A DNA stretch of 15,456 nucleotides from Akkermansia sp. (GTDB lineage: Bacteria > Verrucomicrobiota > Verrucomicrobiia > Verrucomicrobiales > Akkermansiaceae), in the NCBI GenBank assembly GCA_020047775.1, contig JAIFNK010000230.1, forward strand, positions 1-15,456, in the 5' to 3' direction. Both the position numbers and the translations under genes were made by a program. The notes under the pieces are model-generated. The model was not told where the DNA came from. It did not search any database and saw only the letters and a list, made by a program, of their open reading frames with translations. Below, in pieces: positions 1-5,929 of the stretch. Numbering within the stretch: the stretch's first letter is position 1; every line of letters begins with the position of its first letter.

Positions 1-108
1 CGCGCCGCCCTGTCGGAAAGTAATCCTTCATACGATTGGCTCAAGGCTTCCGAGCGATCCAAGATCGACGGAATTCTCGCCGAAACCCTGCCGGGCTGGC
101 GGAATTGA
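1..108 (+). CDS. C-terminal end of an unrecognised protein (truncated by window edge)
   Basis: An open frame runs from the first base to a TGA at 106-108 and encodes the last 35 residues of a protein whose start lies outside the window. The tail reads ...SYDWLKASERSKIDG... and ends in PGWRN. It carries no motif I recognise, so no function is offered. The next gene, pyk, begins 223 bp downstream. That spacer contains a 12-bp GC palindrome, CCCCGCGCGGGG, at 138-149 without a T-tract, which could help end this transcript but is not convincing as a terminator. The frame is supported only by its being open and ending cleanly, and by the lack of a better candidate here. Confidence 0.5.
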   Translation, partial: RAALSESNPSYDWLKASERSKIDGILAETLPGWRN

Positions 109-331
109 ATCTCCCCGGCGAGCCCCAAGGCCACCTTCCCCGCGCGGGGCGCACGCTGTGGGAAATCATTTTGGCGTAGCCCGGTTCACTTCGGGAAATG
201 CCCGGACCACCGGTCTCGTCCCTGTCACGGATTGTCCCCGGACTTGTGCTTGCCTTGGGTTGCACGGCATGTTTCCTGCTCGGTCGCGCAAGCAGCTCCG
301 GCGAGTCGTCCACCCCTTTCAGAAACCAACC

Positions 332-1735
332 ATGTCCCGCAAAACCAAGCTCATCATCACCCTCGGCCCTGCCACCGAATCCGAAGAAATGATCGGGCGG
401 CTCATCGACGCGGGAACCAACGTCTTCCGGCTCAACATGAGCCACGCCAAACACGAATGGGCCGCCGAAATGGCCAAACGCGTCCGCCGCCAGTCCGAAA
501 CGCGGGGCCTCCATATCGCCGTGCTCTTCGACCTCACCGGCCCCTCGATCCGCACCGGCGATTTGGAGAAACCCTACAGCCTCGTCGAGGGCGACATCGT
601 GGAATTCCGCAAAGCCGGCACCGAGCCAACCATCCCCCTCTCCACCACCGTCAACTATGACGGCCTGATGGGCGACGTCACGGTCGGTAACACGCTCGTC
701 GTGGACAACGGCGCTCTGCTCATGCGCATCGACGCCGTCGAAGGCGACCGGATTTTGTGCCATGTGAAAACCCCCGGCACCATGGGATCGCGCCGCCATA
801 TCAACCTGCCCGGCGTCCGCCTGAATCTTCCCGCCCTCACCGAAAAAGACCACAAGGATCTCGCGCTCGCCGTCGAGTGTCGTGCCGACTACATCGCGGG
901 ATCCTTCGTCCGCGATGCCGCCCACGTCCGGGAACTTCGCGAAACCATGTTATCCCTCGAAGGCGAGGCGCAGATCGTCGCCAAGATCGAGGACCAGGAA
1001 GCCATCCGCAACATCGACGCCATCATCCACGAGGCCGATGTCATCATGATCGCCCGCGGCGACCTCGGCACCGAGGTCGAGTTCGAGGAACTCCCCATCC
1101 TCCAGCGCCGCATCGTCAAGCGCTGCCACGAACTCGGCACCCGCGTCATCGTCGCCACCCAGCTCCTGGAATCGATGATCACCAACCCCACCCCCACCCG
1201 CGCCGAAGTGACCGACGTGATGAACGCCGCCTACGAGGAGGCGGACTGCCTGATGCTCTCCGGCGAAACCTCGGTGGGCCGCTACCCCGAGCGCTGCGTG
1301 GATGCGCTCGTCCGCATCTCCTCGCGCATCGAGCGCTCCGGTGGCCACGGCTTCGGCCAGAACGCCCTGCTCCGCGACGAGCGCCAGAAAACCGCACGCG
1401 CCGCAGTCACCCTCGCGGACTCGCTACCGGACGCCCGCCTCGTCGTGCTCACCCGCCGCGGCGTGCTTGCCAACCACGTCGCCATGCTGCGCCCCCGGAC
1501 CGCCGGATTCTACGCCTTTACCCCGACCGAGCGCGTTAGCCGCCAGCTCGCCCTCACCCGCGGCGTCCGCTCGTTCAAGCTGCCCTTCGCCTCCAACATC
1601 GAGGAAACCATCCAGCGGGTGAGTGAATTGCTGCGCAAGGAGGATCTCGTGCGCCCCGGCACGCCCATCGTCATCGTGTCGGACATTCTATCCGACCACT
1701 TCGCCGCGAACTCGATCTTGCTGCACCACGTGTGA
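332..1735 (+). CDS. pyk: pyruvate kinase
   Basis: Catalyses the last step of glycolysis in the cytoplasm, phosphoenolpyruvate + ADP to pyruvate + ATP. The protein is 467 residues, normal for bacterial pyruvate kinases. It opens with TKLIITLGPAT, followed by FRLNMSH (substrate and metal site), DLTGPSIRTG, VAKIEDQEAI with the catalytic-type lysine near residue 218, IARGDLGTE (metal-binding E/D region) and the signature stretch ATQLLESMI...PTRAEVTDVMNA...MLSGETSVGRYP. An alpha/beta C-terminal domain covers roughly residues 345-467. The family usually has a lysine in D-x-x-G-P-K-I-R; here it is serine. The frame is open from a GTG at 158, but the ATG at 332 was chosen because homology begins right there (MSRKTK). 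There is no Shine-Dalgarno motif upstream of it. A cluster of palindromes begins 5 bp after the stop. Confidence 0.96.
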   Translation: MSRKTKLIITLGPATESEEMIGRLIDAGTNVFRLNMSHAKHEWAAEMAKRVRRQSETRGLHIAVLFDLTGPSIRTGDLEKPYSLVEGDIVEFRKAGTEPTIPLSTTVNYDGLMGDVTVGNTLVVDNGALLMRIDAVEGDRILCHVKTPGTMGSRRHINLPGVRLNLPALTEKDHKDLALAVECRADYIAGSFVRDAAHVRELRETMLSLEGEAQIVAKIEDQEAIRNIDAIIHEADVIMIARGDLGTEVEFEELPILQRRIVKRCHELGTRVIVATQLLESMITNPTPTRAEVTDVMNAAYEEADCLMLSGETSVGRYPERCVDALVRISSRIERSGGHGFGQNALLRDERQKTARAAVTLADSLPDARLVVLTRRGVLANHVAMLRPRTAGFYAFTPTERVSRQLALTRGVRSFKLPFASNIEETIQRVSELLRKEDLVRPGTPIVIVSDILSDHFAANSILLHHV

Positions 1736-1740
1736 GGACT

Positions 1741-1810
1741 GCGGTGACATGTCACCGCTTTCACACTGGCCGACATGTCGGCCAGTGCCAAAGCTCCGAC
1801 ATGTCGGAGC
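1741..1810. repeat. Three phased perfect palindromes sharing the core GACATGTC
   Basis: Three perfect inverted repeats stand in a row: 1741-1758 (GCGGTGACATGTCACCGC), 1764-1787 (24 bp, left half CACTGGCCGACA followed by its exact complement) and 1793-1810 (GCTCCGACATGTCGGAGC). The five-base spacers are TTTCA and CCAAA. The centres are at 1749/1750, 1775/1776 and 1801/1802, exactly 26 bp apart. The outer arms differ in sequence between copies but remain fully self-complementary, so structure or dyad symmetry appears to be what is kept. The block fills the space between the pyk stop and the methyltransferase start. It may act as an RNA hairpin array ending or protecting the pyk transcript, as a phased operator, or be a REP-like dispersed repeat. 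There is no long T-tract after it. Confidence 0.9.
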
Positions 1811-1836
1811 ACTCCACTCTTTTCCCCAAAACCCCG

Positions 1837-2673
1837 ATGAACCTCCTCCACGGCGACTGCCTCACCACCCTGCCCTCTCTCCCGCCCGCCTCCATCGATC
1901 TCGTCGTCACCTCGCCGCCTTACAATCTCGGCATCGCCTACAAGAGCTTCAAGGACACCGCGCCGCGCGAGGAATTTCTAACCTGGTGCCGCCAGTGGTC
2001 CGCCGAAGTGAAGCGCGTCATGGCGGACGACGGGTCATTTTTCCTCAACGTCGGCGCGGCTCCGGCTAATCCACTGCTGCCCCACCAGCTCATCCTCGCA
2101 CTCACCGACGGCGCGGATCCTCTCTTCACCCTTCAGAACACCTTCCACTGGATCAAATCCATCACCATCGAAACCCGCGCGAACGAGCAAATCAGCGCCG
2201 GCCATTTCAAGCCGATCAACTCGAAGCGCTTCGTCAACGACTGCCACGAGTATATCTTCCATCTCACGAAATCCGGGGATGTGCCGCTCGACCGCCGCGC
2301 CGCCGGGGTTCCCTATCAGGACAAGTCGAACATCGCCCGCTGGGGCCACACCGGCGGCGCGGACCTCCGCTGCCGCGGCAACACCTGGTTCATCCCGTAC
2401 GAGACCATCAACTCCCGCGACAAGGATCGCCCCCACCCCGCCACCTTCCCCATCGCCCTCGTCGAGCAATGCATCCGCCTCCACGGCAAGGGCCCGGCCA
2501 CGCGCCTGCTCGATCCGTTCCTCGGCATCGGCACCTCCGCCATCGCCGCCCACCGCCAGCAGATCGAAGATTTCACCGGCATCGAGCTCGACGCCCACTA
2601 CCTCGAAACCGCCCGCGAACGCCTCGCCGACGAAGCCACCCGCCCTCCTGACGAGCTCCCTCTCGGCGTCTGA
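1837..2673 (+). CDS. solitary DNA methyltransferase, beta class (N6-adenine or N4-cytosine)
   Basis: A 278-residue site-specific DNA methyltransferase of the N6_N4_Mtase fold, transferring methyl from S-adenosylmethionine to an exocyclic amino group in DNA. The catalytic motif IV, T-S-P-P-Y, is at residues 25-29. The SAM-binding motif I, DPFLGIGTSAIAA, is near the C-terminus (D226 onward), preceded by HPATFPIALVEQCI. This order, catalytic before SAM-binding, is that of the beta class. SPPY alone does not settle adenine versus cytosine. No restriction endonuclease or specificity subunit lies beside it, so it is an orphan here. The frame is open back to 1732 and contains an ATG at 1801, but that ATG is inside the third palindrome. 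The ATG at 1837 (MNLLHGDCL) sits where the homologous fold begins and is preferred. It ends 29 bp from the convergent IF-1-like gene. Confidence 0.9.
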   Translation: MNLLHGDCLTTLPSLPPASIDLVVTSPPYNLGIAYKSFKDTAPREEFLTWCRQWSAEVKRVMADDGSFFLNVGAAPANPLLPHQLILALTDGADPLFTLQNTFHWIKSITIETRANEQISAGHFKPINSKRFVNDCHEYIFHLTKSGDVPLDRRAAGVPYQDKSNIARWGHTGGADLRCRGNTWFIPYETINSRDKDRPHPATFPIALVEQCIRLHGKGPATRLLDPFLGIGTSAIAAHRQQIEDFTGIELDAHYLETARERLADEATRPPDELPLGV

Positions 2674-2702
2674 ACCAAATTCCTTACCCCCCGCCACCGG
2701 TC

Positions 2703-2933
2703 TCAAGCCCGGCGAAGAATCCGCGCCTGGTCGAAATCATACGGCGTCAGCTCCAGAACGATCCGCTCATCGATGGAAAAAACCTCCTTCGCCTCGGTCA
2801 GCGGCTTCGAAAGATGGGCAAGGATCGACTTCCCGTTTGGTAAGGAAACCCGGTAGAGCACCGGGTTCAAATGCTCCAAAATCGTCCCAACGGCATGAAT
2901 CGTGGCATCTGGCATCGCCGGAGAACCTTTCAT
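2703..2933 (-). CDS. divergent translation initiation factor IF-1-like protein (S1/OB fold)
   Basis: A 76-residue protein that aligns along its whole length with bacterial IF-1: VGTILEHLNP..YRVSLPNGKSILAHLS (OB-fold strands, compare GTVLETLPN..FRVELENGHVVTAHIS in E. coli) and a strikingly IF-1-like end, LELTPYDFDQARILRR. Canonical IF-1 binds the ribosomal A site during initiation. Here the basic loop between them, GKMRKNYIR in E. coli, is replaced at the same length by KPLTEAKEV, so the usual RNA-contacting lysines and arginines are mostly gone. An alternative ATG at 2915 would give a 70-residue protein, closer to the family's roughly 72. It has AAAGG about 10 bases upstream and may be the true start. 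The gene is isolated, not in a ribosomal protein operon, which suggests a paralogue rather than the main infA. Family assignment is fairly firm; function is not. Confidence 0.78.
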   Translation of the reverse strand: MKGSPAMPDATIHAVGTILEHLNPVLYRVSLPNGKSILAHLSKPLTEAKEVFSIDERIVLELTPYDFDQARILRRA

Positions 2934-3000
2934 TCCGGATCGGGCTCGTCAACAAACACTCGGAAATGTCCGGATTTCCACGAGAAAATGATGACCTGAC

Positions 3001-3028
3001 TTGACGAACGGCACGGGGCGACCATGAT
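3001..3028 (+). promoter_or_regulatory. possible sigma-70-type promoter for the lipoprotein gene
   Basis: TTGACG at 3001-3006 resembles a -35 box (5 of 6). CATGAT at 3023-3028 resembles a -10 box (4 of 6), with a 16-bp spacer. It lies in the 162-bp divergent region between the IF-1-like gene and the lipoprotein gene and would give a 5' leader of about 60 bases. This was matched by eye only. Confidence 0.3.
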
Positions 3029-3095
3029 TTGCGGCAAGAATTCATCGATCTTTCCCGATAGTTCAAAAATCACAAACCTTCTCCCGCCCACTACC

Positions 3096-3539
3096 ATGAC
3101 TCCTCGTTTTTCCGCCGTTATCGCTACCTTTAGCTGTATCTTGTTCGCCTCGTGTGTCCCTTACGATGAAAGCAAGGACAAGAAGAAGGCGACTAAGAAT
3201 CCGCCTCAAAAAACCGTCACCAGCGCCGAGCAGCAAAAGCTCCAGGCACAACGCGATGCGATGAAGGAAAAGCAGGACACCACCAAGCCGGAAGACGTGA
3301 AACCCACGACGACCGAACCCACTGGCGGCTCCGTCCCGCAGAATAACACGACCACCACGCCGGCAACTCCGGAAAAACGCCCGGAATACAAGTTCGCCAA
3401 CAAAGTCCCCGGCAAGGACGGCTTCGTCTTCAGTCCTTATAATAACAAGGTGGTCGATGTCCGCGACATCCCGAGCGGGACCCTGGTCCAGGACCCCACC
3501 TACACCGGCGAGGGCAAAGGCTATTTCCGCGTTCCTTGA
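3096..3539 (+). CDS. small secreted lipoprotein with conserved C-terminal block, function unknown
   Basis: A 147-residue protein. The N-terminus is a short signal peptide, MTPRF followed by a hydrophobic run to L-F-A-S-C20, a slightly atypical lipobox with F at -3. The protein should therefore be lipid-anchored in the envelope. Residues about 25-103 are low-complexity and hydrophilic, rich in K, T, P, Q and E, and look like an unstructured linker. Residues about 104-147 form the likely folded part: GKDGFVFSPY, then VVDVRDIPSGTLVQDP, ending GKGYFRVP. From memory this block (PGFV.SPY...DV.G.P.GT.V.DP) recurs in small lipoproteins of Verrucomicrobia, but I know of no assigned function. The frame is open from 3024. 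The ATG at 3096 was chosen because the signal peptide starts there. An intrinsic terminator follows 37 bp after the stop. Confidence 0.8.
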   Translation: MTPRFSAVIATFSCILFASCVPYDESKDKKKATKNPPQKTVTSAEQQKLQAQRDAMKEKQDTTKPEDVKPTTTEPTGGSVPQNNTTTTPATPEKRPEYKFANKVPGKDGFVFSPYNNKVVDVRDIPSGTLVQDPTYTGEGKGYFRVP

Positions 3540-3576
3540 GATTTTTGTTTCCCGGTAAACCTTATCCAGGAAAACC

Positions 3577-3614
3577 GACCGGGTCCGTCACACTGGACCC
3601 GGTCTTTTCTTTTT
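3577..3614 (+). terminator. Rho-independent terminator after the lipoprotein gene
   Basis: A perfect 10-bp stem, GACCGGGTCC paired with GGACCCGGTC, with the 8-base loop GTCACACT, is followed directly by TTTTCTTTTT. It ends the lipoprotein transcript. The T-run stops two bases before the tyrA start codon at 3617, so tyrA must be transcribed by read-through or from a promoter overlapping this hairpin or lying upstream of it. Confidence 0.9.
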
Positions 3615-3616
3615 GA

Positions 3617-4480
3617 ATGAAGACGGATTTCCCCACCATCACCATCCTCGGTAGCGGCCTGCTCGGAGGTTCTCTCGCCCTGTCACTTGCCGCCTTGGAA
3701 AATCCACCGGTCATCAGACTGTGGACCCGCAAACAGGCCACGGTCGCTGATGCCATCGAACTCGGGATTTCCGGCGTGACGACGGATCTCGCCGCGGCCG
3801 TTCGCGACGCCGACCTCCTCGTTCTGGCGGTCCCGGTCGGCTCCATGGCCGGCCTGGTGACCGCGGCGCTGGAGACCGGACTCCCCGACCACTGCCTGAT
3901 CACCGACGTCGGCAGCGTGAAACGCGTCCCGCATCGGAAAATCGCCCCACTCCTGCGAGGCCTTGACATCCGCTTCATCGGCAGCCACCCGATGGCCGGC
4001 TCCGAGCGCAACGGCCTGTCCGCCGTCACCGCGACTTTATTTAAAAACGCCGCCTGCCTGCTCACCAACGACAACGGCGCACCGCCGGAGCAAGCCGCCG
4101 CCCTCGAGCGCTTTTGGAAAACCATCGGCTGCCGCACGTCGTGGATGAGCGCTGCGATTCACGACGAACTCGTCGCCCGCATCAGCCACCTGCCGCACCT
4201 CATCGCTGCCAGCGCCGCGCGCGTCTGCCTGCTCGATCCCGGCGAAGGCCGCTTCGGCGGTGGCGGACTGCGCGATACCACCCGCGTCGCCGCCGGAAAT
4301 CCCGTGATGTGGGCGGAGATCGTCACCGAAAACCGCGAGGCCCTCATCGGCCCGCTCAAGGAAACCATCGCCGATCTTCACGAAATCCTCGCCAGTCTCG
4401 AAAGCGGCGACCAGGAACAAGCCCGCCAATGGCTGGCCACCGCCAAGCAGCGCCGCGACCCCCTGAACCACCCTCAATAG
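3617..4480 (+). CDS. tyrA: prephenate dehydrogenase (TyrA)
   Basis: Oxidatively decarboxylates prephenate to 4-hydroxyphenylpyruvate with NAD(P)+, in the tyrosine branch of the shikimate pathway, in the cytoplasm. The 287 residues match a monofunctional enzyme: there is no fused chorismate mutase and no ACT domain. A Rossmann motif G12-S-G-L-L-G-G-S opens the protein. ITDVGSVK (residues 95-102) and GSHPMAGSERNG (122 onward) are the family's substrate-site segments; S100 and H124 correspond to the conserved serine and histidine. SHLPHLIAASAA then begins the helical dimerisation domain. The start at 3617 is fixed by the Rossmann strand beginning eight residues in. The start codon lies two bases after the T-tract of the preceding terminator and has no Shine-Dalgarno motif. 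aroA follows after 18 bp, so the two are probably co-transcribed. Confidence 0.95.
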   Translation: MKTDFPTITILGSGLLGGSLALSLAALENPPVIRLWTRKQATVADAIELGISGVTTDLAAAVRDADLLVLAVPVGSMAGLVTAALETGLPDHCLITDVGSVKRVPHRKIAPLLRGLDIRFIGSHPMAGSERNGLSAVTATLFKNAACLLTNDNGAPPEQAAALERFWKTIGCRTSWMSAAIHDELVARISHLPHLIAASAARVCLLDPGEGRFGGGGLRDTTRVAAGNPVMWAEIVTENREALIGPLKETIADLHEILASLESGDQEQARQWLATAKQRRDPLNHPQ

Positions 4481-4498
4481 CCCACTTTTTCACCTCAC

Positions 4499-5851
4499 AT
4501 GTCGGAATTTCGAGTCACAGCCATTTCCAAACTCCACGCCGAGTTCAGCGTCCCCGGAGACAAAAGCATGTCGCACCGCGCCGCCATCCTCGGCGGACTT
4601 TCCAACGGGACCTGCACCATCCGCAATTTCCTGCCCAGCGAGGATTGCGTTAACACGCTCAACGCCATGAAGGCGCTCGGCGCGACTTATGAAGTGCTCG
4701 ACGAGCTCCCCGGCTACGGCCCCGTCAACCTCCGCATCCACGGCCAGTCGATGAAACTCAGCGCCCCCGCCGCGCCCATCGATTGCGGCAACGCCGGCAC
4801 CGGCATGCGCCTTCTCGCAGGACTTCTCGCCGGCCAGGAATTCTCCACCGAGCTCTTCGGCGACGCCTCGCTTTCCTCGCGCCCCATGGGCCGCGTCACC
4901 GTGCCGCTCGGCCAAATGGGCGCGAACATCGAAACTCTCGGAGAAAAACCCGGTTGCGCACCCCTGCTCATCCACGCCGCCAAGCTCAGCCCGATCACCT
5001 ACGACATGCCCGTCGCCAGTGCCCAGGTAAAAAGCGCCGTGCTGCTAGCAGGCATGTTTGCGGAAGGAACCACCACCGTCATCCAACCCGCCGAGACCCG
5101 CGACCACACCGAGCAAATGCTCGCCTCCTTCCACGTCGCCACCCGCCGCGACGGCAACTTGATTTCCATCGACGGCGGCCAAGTCCCGCAAGCCTGCGAC
5201 TTCACCGTGCCCGGCGATATTTCCAGCGCCGCCTTCTGGCTCGTCGCCGCCGCCGCGCTTCCCGGATCCTACCTGCTCATCAAGGACGTCGGCCTCAATC
5301 CGACACGCACTGCGATTCTCAAGGTGCTCAGCCGCATGGGCGCCCACATGTCCGAGATCGTCCACAGCTCGAACGGCGAACCCATCGGCAACATCAAAAT
5401 CCAAGGCGCGCCGCTCACCGGCACCACCATCCTCATCGACGAGGTGCCGAACCTCATCGATGAAATCCCGGTCATCGCCGTGGCCGCCGCACTCGCCCAA
5501 GGCCGCACCATCATCCGCAACGCCAAGGAACTCCGCGTCAAGGAAACCGACCGCATCACCACCGTCGTCAACGGCCTCCGCGCCATGGGCGCCGAGGTCG
5601 AGGAATTCGAGGACGGCATGGAAATCACCGGCGGCAAGCCGCTTCACGGAGCCACTATCGAGAGCTGCGGCGACCACCGCATCGCCATGGCCTTCGCCAT
5701 CGCCGGACTCTTCGCGGAAGGCGAGACCATCATTCAAAACACCGACTGCGTGAACACCTCGTATCCCGGATTCGCCCACCACCTCGACGCCATCCTACAC
5801 GAACGCCCGGACGCCGCCGACTTCTCACTCCCAACCGTTTCCAAAGCATGA
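4499..5851 (+). CDS. aroA: 3-phosphoshikimate 1-carboxyvinyltransferase (EPSP synthase), class II motifs
   Basis: Joins phosphoenolpyruvate and shikimate-3-phosphate to give EPSP, the sixth step of the shikimate pathway. At 450 residues it is of usual length and has two EPSP synthase domains. Visible motifs: PGDKSMSHR (residues 19-27), GNAGTGMR (97-104), SAQVK (174-178), RDHTE (201-205), NPTRT (267 onward), DEIPVIAVAAA, LRVKETDRI with K348/E349, and DHRIAMAFAIAGL. The set GDK(S/T), SAQxK, RxHxE and NxTR is the published signature of class II (glyphosate-tolerant type) enzymes. The residue equivalent to E. coli Gly96 is still glycine, unlike the alanine in the CP4 enzyme, so tolerance cannot be inferred. 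It is the second gene of the tyrA-aroA-cmk-plsC cluster. Its stop codon is the first triplet of a 30-bp repeat unit. Confidence 0.96.
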   Translation: MSEFRVTAISKLHAEFSVPGDKSMSHRAAILGGLSNGTCTIRNFLPSEDCVNTLNAMKALGATYEVLDELPGYGPVNLRIHGQSMKLSAPAAPIDCGNAGTGMRLLAGLLAGQEFSTELFGDASLSSRPMGRVTVPLGQMGANIETLGEKPGCAPLLIHAAKLSPITYDMPVASAQVKSAVLLAGMFAEGTTTVIQPAETRDHTEQMLASFHVATRRDGNLISIDGGQVPQACDFTVPGDISSAAFWLVAAAALPGSYLLIKDVGLNPTRTAILKVLSRMGAHMSEIVHSSNGEPIGNIKIQGAPLTGTTILIDEVPNLIDEIPVIAVAAALAQGRTIIRNAKELRVKETDRITTVVNGLRAMGAEVEEFEDGMEITGGKPLHGATIESCGDHRIAMAFAIAGLFAEGETIIQNTDCVNTSYPGFAHHLDAILHERPDAADFSLPTVSKA

Positions 5852-5906
5852 CACAGCCATACCTGCCTGTTCTCCACGTGACACAGGCATTCCTGCCTGT
5901 TCTTCA
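5849..5906. repeat. Two-unit 30-bp repeat with hairpin ACAGGCA-TTCC-TGCCTGT
   Basis: Two imperfect copies start at 5849 and 5879, both beginning TGACACAG and containing CCTGCCTGTTCT. The second copy folds into a perfect 7-bp stem, ACAGGCA (5883-5889) with TGCCTGT (5894-5900), around TTCC. The first has one mismatch (ACAGCCA). The aroA stop TGA is the first three bases of copy one. The block sits between aroA and the GTG start of cmk. It looks like a dispersed palindromic repeat; there is no T-tract, so termination is not predicted. Confidence 0.8.
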
Positions 5907-5929
5907 TCCACCATCCCATCTTCCCACGC

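Noticed and set aside
138..149. CCCCGCGCGGGG palindrome after the first partial gene.
   Set aside because: It is short, composed only of G and C in a GC-rich genome, and has no T-run; it is not supported as a terminator.
198..392. 64-codon open frame with a hydrophobic stretch (RIVPGLVLALGCTACFLLG) that resembles a small membrane protein.
   Set aside because: It overlaps the first 61 bases of pyk in another frame, its C-terminal half is low-complexity out-of-frame pyk sequence, and it has no start signal.
2035..2706. 223-codon minus-strand open frame opposite the methyltransferase.
   Set aside because: The plus strand has unmistakable methyltransferase motifs; the antisense product is low-complexity G/A/E/V and has no family resemblance.
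4498..4509. ACATGTCGGAA at the aroA start, similar to half of the GACATGTC palindromes.
   Set aside because: There is no matching arm on the other side, so it is not a palindrome; it merely shares the codons for M-S-E.
5045..5782. 245-codon minus-strand open frame opposite aroA.
   Set aside because: It is an antisense shadow of a well-conserved enzyme, with composition typical of mirrored GC-rich codons.
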